Assembly: GCF_026559675.1 (NCBI RefSeq) | Contig: NZ_CP092891.1 | Span: forward strand, 186,001-250,000 | Source of the DNA: Microbacterium oxydans | GTDB lineage: Bacteria > Actinomycetota > Actinomycetes > Actinomycetales > Microbacteriaceae | DNA length: 64,000 bases | Reading direction: 5' to 3' | Part shown: positions 19,490-27,973 of the stretch, one piece after another | Layout: every line of letters begins with the position of its first letter | Position numbering within the stretch: position 1 is the stretch's first letter | Made by a program: the position numbers and the translations under genes | Notes under the pieces: model-generated | Told to the model about the DNA's origin: nothing | The model's database searches: none | The model's input: only the letters and a program-made list of their open reading frames with translations

Positions 19490-20364
19490 CTCCCTCGTTC
19501 TCCCCCGAGCGATCCGACGCCATCCGCGCGGAGCTGATCACCACGGCGGCACGTGCCCGGCCGGCCCGACGACGGGGCCTGTGGGCCGTGTCGCTCGTGC
19601 TCGCCGGATCCCTCGCCGGAGCCGGCATCTCCACGGCTGCCTTCGCAGCGAGCGGATCGTTCTCCGCGCGGCAGGCTCCCCAGGCTCCCGCCGGGCAGCC
19701 GGTCCCTGACCTCGGCGAAGCCGTCACGGCGCCGCCGGGGACCGTGCCGGGCAGTCCCGTGATCTCGGTCCTCGGCGACCCGCACAGCATTCCCGTCGAT
19801 GGGGCCGTCACCTTCCCCCTCGACCACCGTCCGGAGGACGCGACGCACGTGCGGGTGACGCTCACGCTCACCGCGCCCGGAAAGGTCACCTGGGGCACCG
19901 ACGCCGGCGGCGACAATCCGTCGTCGACCGCGTCCGCCGCCGATGTCGCGGCAGGGACCACCATGGCCTGGTACGACTTCCCGCTCGACGACACGACGCC
20001 GGATCTGACCTTCGCGACCTCGGGCGGGGCGACCGCGACCGCGACGATGCAGTACCTCACCTATGTGCCGACGTACCTCGGTGTGAACGAGCACGGCGAG
20101 ACGTTCGGGGTCGAGGGCGGTCCGGACGGGGCGCCCGATCTCATCGCCGTATCGGGTGTCGGGGATGACGGGACCGCGGTCGAGGGATACGCCTGGGCCG
20201 CGGAGCTCGACGCCTTCTCGCCCGATCACCCGACCCTGCCGAACAACCCCGAGGAAGCTCTCGAGTGGCAGGCGGAACGCGATGAGAAGTATCCGACGGG
20301 CTGGGACATCCGCATCTACGAGAGCGACGGACGCACCGACGTCGGCACCTTCCACATCGGTTAG
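19486..20364 (+). CDS. One-TM exported protein cotranscribed with sigma factor
   Basis: 292 residues. A short cytoplasmic N-terminus (about 1-32) with a basic patch PARRRG is followed by one hydrophobic helix (about 33-55) and then a large extracytoplasmic region. The outside part is rich in Asp, Thr and Gly and probably beta-sandwich (VTLTLTAPGKVTWGTD, GATATATMQYLTYVP). The topology is that of an anti-sigma factor, but the cytoplasmic segment is much shorter than usual and no zinc-binding HxxxCxxC motif is seen. It could instead be a secreted target expressed with the sigma factor. Family not recognised. Confidence 0.75.
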   Translation: MTPSFSPERSDAIRAELITTAARARPARRRGLWAVSLVLAGSLAGAGISTAAFAASGSFSARQAPQAPAGQPVPDLGEAVTAPPGTVPGSPVISVLGDPHSIPVDGAVTFPLDHRPEDATHVRVTLTLTAPGKVTWGTDAGGDNPSSTASAADVAAGTTMAWYDFPLDDTTPDLTFATSGGATATATMQYLTYVPTYLGVNEHGETFGVEGGPDGAPDLIAVSGVGDDGTAVEGYAWAAELDAFSPDHPTLPNNPEEALEWQAERDEKYPTGWDIRIYESDGRTDVGTFHIG

Positions 20365-20370
20365 TCCGGG

Positions 20371-21396
20371 CTAGTCGAGGGCGACGACCTCGCCGCCGCG
20401 GGCCGCCGACGCCTGGGCGGCCTTGGCGATCTCGACCGTGCGGATGCCGACGCCGGCATCCGGCTGCGGCTGTCGACCGGCACGGACGGCGCGGACGAAC
20501 TCGTCGAGCAGCAGCGCGTCGAGGTCGGCCCCGACCGGGTTCCAGGTCTCGCCGTGCGCATCGTGCCCGGCGACCCCCTTGGCGAAGGGGCTGACCGTGA
20601 CCGTGCCGCGCTCGGCGACGACCTGCAGGGTGAGCCCGCCCCACGTGGCCGAGCTCATCGGCCAGCTCCAGGAGCAGTCGATCGTGGCGGTGACCCCACT
20701 CGGATACTGGATCGTGACGAGCCCGCCGGTCTCGACCTCGAGGTCACGCTCGGCGTGCAGGATGCTGTTGGAGACGGCGCGGACGGTCTGGGCTCGCTCG
20801 CCCAGCAGCTCGTCGAGCAGGTCGGCGCAGTGCACGACGTGGTCGACCAGGGCGCCCCCGCCCGCGAGCTCGGGGTCGGTGAACCAGGCCCGGTCCTGCG
20901 GGAGCTTGCCGTTGTTGATGCCCGTGACGCCGAGCACCCGTCCGAGGCGGCCGCTGCGCAGCTCGGCGATCGCGTCGCGCACGCTCGGCGCGAAGCGCAC
21001 CGGGTACGCCACCATGAGGATCACACCGGCGCGCTCGCACGCCTCGCGCATGGCGATCGCGTCTTCGACCGTCGTCGCCAGCGGCTTCTCGCACAGCACG
21101 TGCACCCCGGCGGCGGCCGTGCGCTCGACGAGGGTGCGGTGGCGGGAGTTCTCGGCGGCGATGACGACCGCATCCGGCTTCCAGGCGAAGGCCTCGTCGT
21201 AGGTCTCGACATAGGCGACACCCAGCTCCGCGGCGAGGGCGGCACCGCGCGGTGCGTCGTCGGGGGCCGCGGCGCCGTCGGGGTCGGCGGCGATCAGCTC
21301 GATGCCCGGCGTCGCCTTCAGCGCGTGCACGTAGCTCAGGGCATGCGTGTGCGCGAACGACAGGACAGCGATCCGCAGCGGGGCGGGAGCGGTCAT
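20371..21396 (-). CDS. Gfo/Idh/MocA-family oxidoreductase (variant NAD loop)
   Basis: 341 residues. N-terminal Rossmann fold with the family's EKPLA (about 100-104) and a C-terminal alpha/beta domain with the GGGALVDHVVHCADLL segment. The dinucleotide loop reads SFAHTH instead of GxGxxG. It presumably oxidises or epimerises a sugar or polyol with NAD(P). Last gene of the minus-strand operon ROK, Gfo/Idh, this gene; its ATG overlaps the upstream stop as ATGA. Convergent, 6 bp away, with the sigma-coupled gene. Confidence 0.88.
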   Translation of the reverse strand: MTAPAPLRIAVLSFAHTHALSYVHALKATPGIELIAADPDGAAAPDDAPRGAALAAELGVAYVETYDEAFAWKPDAVVIAAENSRHRTLVERTAAAGVHVLCEKPLATTVEDAIAMREACERAGVILMVAYPVRFAPSVRDAIAELRSGRLGRVLGVTGINNGKLPQDRAWFTDPELAGGGALVDHVVHCADLLDELLGERAQTVRAVSNSILHAERDLEVETGGLVTIQYPSGVTATIDCSWSWPMSSATWGGLTLQVVAERGTVTVSPFAKGVAGHDAHGETWNPVGADLDALLLDEFVRAVRAGRQPQPDAGVGIRTVEIAKAAQASAARGGEVVALD

Positions 21397-22412
21397 CGGG
21401 CGGCCTCCTCGGCGATGGCGGTGCAGCGTTCGGGGGAGGGGAGGGCGATCGGTGCACCGGCGGCGATCGAGGCATACGCGGCCTCGGCCACGGCGACGGC
21501 TTCGATCCCGTCCGCCGGGCTGACCCGGGCGTCGCGCCCCTCGCGCAGCGCCACGACGAAGTCGACGATCTCGGCGTAGTACGGGCTCTCCTGCGGCGAC
21601 ATCGGCGGCAGGTAGTCGGTGTCGCCCTCGGGGAGCACCGCGTCCGTGCGCTGCGCGTTGTCCTCGGCGCTGTCGTAGCGCAGCCGTCCCTCGGAGCCGG
21701 AGACCTCGACGCTCGTGCGGAACGGCATGCCGGGCGCGACCCAGCTGCCGTGGATGTGGCTGATGACGCCGTTGCGATGCGTGAGCACGAGGTGCGAGGT
21801 CACGGGCGCGGGCACCCGGTCATCGACGGTCGGCGGATTCTGCACCGCGTAGACCGTGGCGACCGGCCCGGCGAACCAGACCGCCTGGTCGATGTCGTGG
21901 ATCATCAGGTCGCGGATGACGCCGCCGCCCGTGCTCTCCGAGAAGAACCACGGCGTCTGCGGTGCGGAGCCGGCGCGGCTGAACCGCTGTACCGCGAGCG
22001 TGCCCACGTGTCCCGCCTCGATGCCGGCCTTGATCTGGGCGTACTCGCCCATGTAGCGCACCACGTGGGCGGGGAAGAGCCGCACGCCGGCGTCTTCGGC
22101 AGCGCGCGCGACCGTGGCCGCGGCCTCGGCGGTCGCCGCGAGCGGCTTCTCGCAGATCACGTCGCGCCCCCGGGCGATCGCGCGCAGAGCGAAGTCGGCG
22201 TGCGTGCTGCTCGGCGTCACGATGTCGACGATGTCGACGAGCTCGATGAGGGCGTCGACATCGGCGACGAGCTCGAACCCGTACTCCTCCGCGATCTCCT
22301 CGGCTCCGGCGAGCGACGTCACGTACCCCTCGGCGCCGAGTGCGCGCCAGGCATCGGCGTGCACGCGCGAGATCCCGCCCGCGCCGATGAGTCCGACCTT
22401 CAACGTGCTCAC
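21393..22412 (-). CDS. Gfo/Idh/MocA-family dehydrogenase
   Basis: 339 residues from GTG 22412, which overlaps the ROK gene stop (GTGA). Classical NAD-binding motif VGLIGAGGISRVHADAW at the N-terminus, CEKPLAAT near residue 92, and a GGGVIRDLMIHDIDQAVWF segment with the catalytic-type His of inositol dehydrogenase-like enzymes. Likely oxidises a cyclitol or sugar imported by the divergent ABC system starting at 23783. It acts in the cytoplasm and is coupled to both neighbours. Confidence 0.9.
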   Translation of the reverse strand: MSTLKVGLIGAGGISRVHADAWRALGAEGYVTSLAGAEEIAEEYGFELVADVDALIELVDIVDIVTPSSTHADFALRAIARGRDVICEKPLAATAEAAATVARAAEDAGVRLFPAHVVRYMGEYAQIKAGIEAGHVGTLAVQRFSRAGSAPQTPWFFSESTGGGVIRDLMIHDIDQAVWFAGPVATVYAVQNPPTVDDRVPAPVTSHLVLTHRNGVISHIHGSWVAPGMPFRTSVEVSGSEGRLRYDSAEDNAQRTDAVLPEGDTDYLPPMSPQESPYYAEIVDFVVALREGRDARVSPADGIEAVAVAEAAYASIAAGAPIALPSPERCTAIAEEAAR

Positions 22413-23593
22413 TGCTTCTCCTCGGTGTTGTCGCTGGCAGTGTCGTCCGCCGCAGCGGGTTCGTGCGGCAGCGGGGTGATCGGCGGGGCCGGCATGTCCT
22501 CGATGCCGTAGATCTCGGCGGCGTGCCGCTGGAACGCATGCACCACGGCGCCGTGCGCCGCGGCCTCCGCGCCCAGGCGGGCCTCCGCGATCGGCACCTG
22601 GAACGGCAGGCCGAGGTGCGCGGGGAGCGCCGCCCGCAGCGGGTCGAGCAACTGCTCGTGCGCCGCGGAGAGCCCGCCGCCGATCACGATCATCGCCGGG
22701 TCGACCGTCATGGTCAGGGTCGCGATCCCGTGCGCGAGCTCGTCGATGAAGCCGTCGAGCTCCTGCTGGGCCGCGCCGTCGCCGCCGCGAGCCATCGCGA
22801 AGACCTCGGCGGCGGTCGCTGCGGTGCGCCACGAGATCTGCCCGGTCTCGGTGTTCAGCCCGCGGAAGGCCAGGCGGCCGATGTCGCCGGCGGCGTTGTG
22901 GATGCCGCGGCGCGGACGACCGCCGAGGATGAGTCCCATCGCGATGCGGTTGCCGACCGAGAGGTAGATGACGTCGTCCACGAGTTGCGCGACACCGAGG
23001 TGGTGCTCCGCGACCGCGGCCAGGCGCACGCCGTTGTCGACGGCGACGGGGCAGCCGAACGCCTGCCGCAGCTGCGAGCCGATGTCGATGCCCGACCACT
23101 CCGGGATCACGACCGACGTGGTCACCCGGCCGGAGTCGTCGACGATGCCGGGGAGCGAGACCCCGACCGCGCGCACCTTCGACGCCGGGATCGAGACCGC
23201 GGCGAGCGTGCGGCGCACATCGTCGATCACCGCGGCGAGCTTCGAGGCGCCGTCGGGCTGCGCGGCGACGCCGGAGTAGCTGCGCTGCGCGATCACGAGT
23301 CCGGCGAGATCCGCCAGCACGACGCGGACGCTGGCGACCCCGATGTCGACACCGACCACGGTCCCCGCAGCCGCATGGAAGGAGTAGCGGCGAGCCGGCC
23401 GCCCGGCGCCGCCGCCGTTCTGCACGGGGGCGTCGACGATGAGGCCGGATTCGCCCAGGGCGGTCACGGCGTTCTTGACGGAGGTGCGGGAGATCTCGAG
23501 CGAACGCGACAGGTCGTTGACGGTCGCGGGACCCGTGTCGCGCAGCTGCAGGGCGGATCGCGCAACGATCGAGAGTGGACTGGTCACGGCCAT
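22409..23593 (-). CDS. ROK-family transcriptional regulator lacking the zinc motif
   Basis: 394 residues. An N-terminal MarR-like winged helix-turn-helix (about 8-62; ATVNDLSRSLEISRTSVKNAV) is followed by a ROK sugar-kinase fold (VGVDIGVASVRVVLADLAG, about 80-98; VAVDNGVRLAAVAEHHLG). The usual CxCGxxGCxE zinc-binding motif after the GDIGRL segment is missing; the sequence there is AFRGLNTETGQISW. A polar tail (APPITPLPHEPAAADDTASD) ends the protein. It likely represses the divergent sugar operon and its own operon. A promoter is visible upstream: TTGATC (23654-23659) and TAATTT (23632-23637), 16-bp spacing. Confidence 0.9.
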   Translation of the reverse strand: MAVTSPLSIVARSALQLRDTGPATVNDLSRSLEISRTSVKNAVTALGESGLIVDAPVQNGGGAGRPARRYSFHAAAGTVVGVDIGVASVRVVLADLAGLVIAQRSYSGVAAQPDGASKLAAVIDDVRRTLAAVSIPASKVRAVGVSLPGIVDDSGRVTTSVVIPEWSGIDIGSQLRQAFGCPVAVDNGVRLAAVAEHHLGVAQLVDDVIYLSVGNRIAMGLILGGRPRRGIHNAAGDIGRLAFRGLNTETGQISWRTAATAAEVFAMARGGDGAAQQELDGFIDELAHGIATLTMTVDPAMIVIGGGLSAAHEQLLDPLRAALPAHLGLPFQVPIAEARLGAEAAAHGAVVHAFQRHAAEIYGIEDMPAPPITPLPHEPAAADDTASDNTEEKQ

Positions 23594-23631
23594 GTGCTGT
23601 CCCTTCTTCTTCTCCGTCGTCGGGTGCGATC

Positions 23632-23659
23632 AAATTAGCACACCGAATTCTCAGATCAA
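23632..23659 (-). promoter_or_regulatory. Promoter of the ROK/Gfo-Idh operon
   Basis: On the minus strand TTGATC is followed after 16 bp by TAATTT, about 39 bp upstream of the ROK start. The AT-rich ATCAA/TTGAT repeat around 23655-23667 overlaps the -35. Confidence 0.55.
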
Positions 23660-23715
23660 GCTTTGATGTTCTCGAACGGGAAACACGCCTGAAACAAGCC
23701 TCTGCGAACTTGTAC

Positions 23716-23746
23716 TTGACGAATTATCCCATCCCAGTGTCATAAT
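23716..23746 (+). promoter_or_regulatory. Promoter of the ABC importer operon
   Basis: TTGACG (23716-23721) and CATAAT (23741-23746) with 19-bp spacing, directly before the inverted repeat at 23747-23767. Spacing is long, so activity may depend on a regulator. Confidence 0.55.
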
Positions 23747-23767
23747 GAACCGTACTCAGCACGGTTC
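23747..23767. promoter_or_regulatory. Inverted repeat, candidate ROK operator
   Basis: GAACCGT and ACGGTTC are perfect 7-bp arms with a 7-nt spacer, just downstream of the -10 element and before the AAAGGAG ribosome-binding site (23772-23778) of the SBP gene. This position would block transcription start. Confidence 0.6.
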
Positions 23768-23782
23768 AAGCAAAGGAGCACC

Positions 23783-25024
23783 ATGCGCGTCAGCAAGTTC
23801 ATCGGCGTCGCCGCGGGAGTCGCGGCCGCCACCCTGTTGGCCGGATGTTCGGCCGGCGGAGGCAGCACCGCAGAGGGTGAGCAGGACATCACGGTCTGGC
23901 TCTACCCCGTCATCGCCGATGAGGCGGTGCACAAGGACTTCTGGGACTCGACGATCGCCGACTTCGAAAAGAAGAACGAGAACATCAACGTCACCTACGA
24001 GATCTTCCCGTGGGCGAACCGCGACGAGGCGCTCCAGACTGCGATCGCGGCGGGCAAGGGCCCGGATGTCGTCTACCTCGTCCCCGACCAGCTCGCGGCG
24101 TACCAGAAGTCGATCCTGCCGCTCGATGACCTGCTGAGCGAGGAGCGCCAGGGCGACCTGCTGCCCAACGTGAAGAAGTCGGTCACGCTCGACGGCGACA
24201 TCCTCGGCGCCCCGATGCTCACCAGCGCCCAGCCCCTCATCTGCAACGCGGCCGCGTTCGAGGCCGCCGGCGTCACCGAGTACCCCGAGACCTGGGACGA
24301 CATCGCCGAGATGGCCCCGAAGTTCACGGCGAAGGGCATGTACGCCCTGAACTACCCGGCCTCCGCCGAGAACACCCTGAACCTCACCTACTACCCCCTG
24401 CTCTGGCAGGCCGGTGGTGAGGTCTACACGAAGGACGGCGACGTCGGCTTCGACAGCAAGGCCGGCGTGAAGGCGCTCACGTTCCTGACCGACCTGGCCG
24501 AGGCGGGTGCCCTCGACCCCGAGGCGCTCACCACCAACGTCCCGCTCGAGCAGACGGCCGTCGCCCAGGGCAAGGTCGCCTGCACGTGGAACAACGCGGT
24601 CCCCGAGGTCCTGCCCTTCTGGGGCGAGGAGAACGTCAAGGTCCTCGCACCGTTGACCGAGAAGGAGACCGTGGCCTACGGCACGGTCGGCTCGCTCTCG
24701 GTGCTCAAGGGCTCCAAGTCGCAGGAGGCCGCGGCGAAGTTCGCCGAGTACGCCACCGGCGCCGAGGTCGTCGAGCCGTACCTGAAGGCGGCGGGCTACT
24801 TCTCCGCTCTCAGCACCACCGAGCCGCTCTACGCGGACGACCCGCTGCTCGGCGAGGTCGAGAAGTACGTCCCGGACACCACGGTCGGCGAGCTGAACGC
24901 GTCGTCGCGTGCGCTGATGGGTGTGCTGGCTCCCGAGATCCAGGCCGCTCTCCTCGGGGACAAGTCTCCGGAGGACGCGCTGAAGGATGCCGCGACCGCT
25001 GCGGCACCGCTCATCAAGAAGTAA
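23783..25024 (+). CDS. ABC sugar-importer substrate-binding lipoprotein
   Basis: 413 residues. The lipobox LLAGC puts the lipidated Cys at residue 22, after a signal peptide starting MRVSKFIG. The mature part is a family-1 (MalE-type) solute-binding fold with IAAGKGPDVVYLVPDQ and SVLKGSKSQEAAAKFAEY segments. It delivers a sugar or related solute to the two permeases that follow. No ATPase gene is nearby; as in many actinobacteria, a shared MsiK-like ATPase elsewhere probably serves it. A stem-loop separates it from the permease genes. Confidence 0.93.
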   Translation: MRVSKFIGVAAGVAAATLLAGCSAGGGSTAEGEQDITVWLYPVIADEAVHKDFWDSTIADFEKKNENINVTYEIFPWANRDEALQTAIAAGKGPDVVYLVPDQLAAYQKSILPLDDLLSEERQGDLLPNVKKSVTLDGDILGAPMLTSAQPLICNAAAFEAAGVTEYPETWDDIAEMAPKFTAKGMYALNYPASAENTLNLTYYPLLWQAGGEVYTKDGDVGFDSKAGVKALTFLTDLAEAGALDPEALTTNVPLEQTAVAQGKVACTWNNAVPEVLPFWGEENVKVLAPLTEKETVAYGTVGSLSVLKGSKSQEAAAKFAEYATGAEVVEPYLKAAGYFSALSTTEPLYADDPLLGEVEKYVPDTTVGELNASSRALMGVLAPEIQAALLGDKSPEDALKDAATAAAPLIKK

Positions 25025-25036
25025 GCAGCACCGGGG

Positions 25037-25062
25037 GCGTGCGGAGCCCGAACTCCGCACGC
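25037..25062 (+). terminator. Intercistronic stem-loop after the SBP gene
   Basis: A perfect 10-bp stem GCGTGCGGAG / CTCCGCACGC with a 6-nt loop, 12 bp after the SBP stop. Likely a partial terminator or mRNA-stabilising hairpin that keeps SBP expression above permease expression. Confidence 0.6.
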
Positions 25063-25099
25063 TCCCGTTCCCTTCACTCCCCCACGTGAGGAATCACTG

Positions 25100-26005
25100 A
25101 TGACGACGGCAACCACGGCCGAGAGGCCCGCAGGGCGGGTCGCACGGGTGCTCGCACGGCGAGAGGCGCGGGTCGCCTTCCTGTTCGTGCTCCCCGCGTT
25201 CCTCCTCTTCATCGCCTTCCGCTTCGGCCCCAGCATCGTCGGCGTCGCCCTGAGTTTCTTCGACTACGACATCACCGGCGAGATCTCCTGGCGTGGCCTC
25301 GACCACTTCCAGCGCATGATCGCCGACCCGCTGTTCTGGCGGGCGATGGGCACCACGCTGATCTACACGGTGTTCGCGGTGCCGATCGCGCTCGTGCTCT
25401 CCACCGTGATGGCGCTCGGCGTGCGCCGCGCCTTCCGGGGTGCGCGCTTCTTCCGCTCGATCTTCTTCCTCCCCGTCATCACCTCGCTCGTGCTGGCCGG
25501 ATCGATCTTCGTCTGGATCTTCTCCGCCAACGGTCCCTGGTCGGCGCTGATGACCCCGCTGGGTCTCGGCGGGTCCTGGCTGGGCAGCACCGTGCTCGTC
25601 ATCCCGGCCATCATCGTCGTCGGCGTCTGGTCGCGGTTCGGCTACGGGATGATGATCCTCATCGCCGCGCTGCAGGACGTTCCGCGCGAGCTCGAGGAGG
25701 CCGCCCTGGTCGACGGTGCCAACGCCTGGCAGCGGTTCCGGTACATCATCCTCCCGGTGCTGCGCCCGACATTCTTCTTCCTCGCGGTGATCGAGACGAC
25801 CGCCGCGTTCCAGGTCTTCGACGTCATCTACGTGATGACCCAGGGCGGGCCGGCGAACGCCAGCTACTCCCTCGTCTACATGCTGTACGACCAGGGCTTC
25901 CGCTACTTCGACTACGGCTATGCGGCCGCCATCGGTGTGGCCCTGTTCGTCATGACCCTCGTCGTCGCGCTCATCCAGCGCCTGGTGATCGGAAAGCAGA
26001 AATGA
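25100..26005 (+). CDS. ABC sugar-importer permease (MalF type)
   Basis: 301 residues with six membrane segments (first at about 24-46). The EAA loop ELEEAALVDGANAWQRFRYI (about 194-213) contacts the ATPase. It pairs with the next permease, whose ATG overlaps its stop as ATGA. A GTGAGGAAT sequence precedes the ATG. CUT1-type importer, so oligosaccharide or monosaccharide derivative transport is expected. Confidence 0.93.
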   Translation: MTTATTAERPAGRVARVLARREARVAFLFVLPAFLLFIAFRFGPSIVGVALSFFDYDITGEISWRGLDHFQRMIADPLFWRAMGTTLIYTVFAVPIALVLSTVMALGVRRAFRGARFFRSIFFLPVITSLVLAGSIFVWIFSANGPWSALMTPLGLGGSWLGSTVLVIPAIIVVGVWSRFGYGMMILIAALQDVPRELEEAALVDGANAWQRFRYIILPVLRPTFFFLAVIETTAAFQVFDVIYVMTQGGPANASYSLVYMLYDQGFRYFDYGYAAAIGVALFVMTLVVALIQRLVIGKQK

Positions 26006-26919
26006 CCGCTCTGTTGCAGCCTCCGACACAGCCGCCGACGCAGTCCCCGGTGATGCCGCCGAAGATGTCGACCAAGCAGCGCCGCGCCTACCGCGCGCTC
26101 CAGCCCACCGGGTGGGGGATCGTCGGCCGCTGGGTCTGGCTGAGCCTCGCCGGCCTCCTCAGCTTCTTCCCCTTCTACGCGATGGTCGTGCTGAGCCTGA
26201 AGCCCGGCATGGTCGTCGAGCTCCCCGGGTCCCTGCTGCCCTGGAAGGACATCTCCTTCGACGCCTACGAGCAGGTGCTCGCGGGACAGAACATCCTCGG
26301 CTGGCTCGGCAACACCCTCATCTACTCGCTCGTCTCGGTCGTCGCGGTGCTGTTCCTCTCGGCGCTCGCGGGCTACGCCTTCGCGAAGAAGCGCTTCCGC
26401 GGCAAGGAGGTGATGTTCTGGTCGTTCCTCGCGATGGTGATGGTCCCGTTCCACGTCACCCTCATCCCGACGTTCATCCTGATGGCGAACCTCGGCGGCG
26501 TCGACACGTACTGGGGTCTGATCCTGCCGTCGCTCGCGAACGCGCAGGCCGTGTTCCTGATGCGGCAGTTCATCTCCGGGCTGCCCGACGAGCTGTTCGA
26601 GGCCGCCCGCATCGACGGCGCCGGAGAGTTCCGCATCTTCCTGCGGATCGTGCTGCCGCTGTGCAAGCCGATCCTCGCGACCCTGGGCATCTTCGTCTTC
26701 CTGTGGCACTGGAACGACTTCCTGTGGCCGCTCATCATCGCGAAGTCCAACGCGATGTTCACACTCACCGTCGGCATCTCGTCGCTGCAGCAGCAGAACG
26801 TCCCGCTGAGCACCATGCTCGCCGGATCCGTCGTCGCGCTGCTGCCCATCTTCCTCGCGTACCTCATCGCTCAGCGGTACGTGCAGGAGGGCGTGGCCGG
26901 TACGGGCATCAAGGGCTGA
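26002..26919 (+). CDS. ABC sugar-importer permease (MalG type)
   Basis: 305 residues. A Pro/Gln-rich cytoplasmic N-terminus (about 1-35) precedes six membrane helices. The EAA loop is ELFEAARIDGAGEFRIFLRI (about 196-215), and FVFLWHWNDFLWPL is a hallmark of MalG-type permeases. It completes the membrane channel with the preceding permease. Ends KG just before a GAAGGGAAA site that serves the next gene. Confidence 0.93.
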   Translation: MTALLQPPTQPPTQSPVMPPKMSTKQRRAYRALQPTGWGIVGRWVWLSLAGLLSFFPFYAMVVLSLKPGMVVELPGSLLPWKDISFDAYEQVLAGQNILGWLGNTLIYSLVSVVAVLFLSALAGYAFAKKRFRGKEVMFWSFLAMVMVPFHVTLIPTFILMANLGGVDTYWGLILPSLANAQAVFLMRQFISGLPDELFEAARIDGAGEFRIFLRIVLPLCKPILATLGIFVFLWHWNDFLWPLIIAKSNAMFTLTVGISSLQQQNVPLSTMLAGSVVALLPIFLAYLIAQRYVQEGVAGTGIKG

Positions 26920-26938
26920 GAAGAAGGGAAAGCACCAC

Positions 26939-27973
26939 GTGACTCAGCACCAGTTCAGTTCAGAGGCGGAGCTCGAGGAGGCGCTCGCGACACCGAGCGC
27001 CGGCCTGATCGAAGACCTCTCCCGCGGCTCGGGCGACCTCGTGATCCTCGGGGCGGGCGGCAAGATGGGCCCGACCCTGGCGATGCTCGCACGGCGCGGG
27101 ATGGATGCCGCCGGCCGTCAGGACGACGCGGTCTACGCCGTCTCCCGCTTCGGCGACGCCGCGATCCGCGAGCGCCTGGAGACCGCAGGGGTGAAGGTCG
27201 TCCCGTTCGACCTGATCGAGAACGACGACTTCTCCGCGCTGCCGGACGCCCCGAACGTGGTGTTCATGGTCGGCGCGAAGTTCGGCGCCGCGACCAACGC
27301 CTCCTGGGCGTGGGAGGTCAACGCTGCTCTGCCCGACCGCGTGGCCCGCCGCTACCGCGACAGCGCGATCTCGGTGCTGTCGACCGGCAACGTCTACCCC
27401 TTCCTCCCCGCCTCCTCAGGAGGAGCGGCCGAAGAGGTCCAGCCCGCGCCGATCGGCGAGTACGCGCAGTCGTGCCTCGGCCGGGAGCGCGTGTTCGAGT
27501 TCGGAGCGCAGGAGCGCGGCACGAAGGTCGCGATCATCCGCCTGAACTATGCGGTCGACCTGCGCTACGGCGTGCTCGCCGACATCGGCAGCGCCGTGCA
27601 CGCGGGCGAGCCCGTGTCGGTCGCCACCGCCAACGTCAACGTGCTCTGGCAGGGCTACGCCAACGAGGTCGTCCTGCGCAGCCTCGTGCACGCCTCGCCC
27701 GCGCCGTTCACGATCAACCTGACCGGCCCAGAGCTGCTGAGCGTCGAGTCCATCGCCCGCCGCTTCGGCACGCTGTTCGACCGTGAGATCACGATCGTCG
27801 ACGAGCCCCAGCCGACCGCGCTGCTCAGCGACGCACGCCGCTGCATGGCCCTGTTCGGCTACCCGTCCGTCTCGGCCGAGACGCTGATCGGTATGCAGGC
27901 CGACTGGATCGAGAAGGGCCTCCCCATGATCGCCAAGCCCACCAAGTGGGCCGTGCGGGACGGGAAGTTCTGA
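26939..27973 (+). CDS. NAD-dependent epimerase/dehydratase-like protein
   Basis: 344 residues from GTG 26939 (GAAGGGAAA upstream). Atypical Rossmann fold: VILGAGGKMGPTLAMLARRG at about 37-56. A conserved Ser/Thr strand (AISVLSTGNVYPF) occupies the usual SDR position, but the extended-SDR YxxxK is replaced by IGEYAQSCLGRERVF. It fits the NAD(P)-dependent epimerase/dehydratase superfamily members found in sugar catabolic loci. Placed between the importer and the DapA-like aldolase, whose ATG overlaps its stop, it probably oxidises the imported sugar derivative. Confidence 0.8.
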   Translation: MTQHQFSSEAELEEALATPSAGLIEDLSRGSGDLVILGAGGKMGPTLAMLARRGMDAAGRQDDAVYAVSRFGDAAIRERLETAGVKVVPFDLIENDDFSALPDAPNVVFMVGAKFGAATNASWAWEVNAALPDRVARRYRDSAISVLSTGNVYPFLPASSGGAAEEVQPAPIGEYAQSCLGRERVFEFGAQERGTKVAIIRLNYAVDLRYGVLADIGSAVHAGEPVSVATANVNVLWQGYANEVVLRSLVHASPAPFTINLTGPELLSVESIARRFGTLFDREITIVDEPQPTALLSDARRCMALFGYPSVSAETLIGMQADWIEKGLPMIAKPTKWAVRDGKF

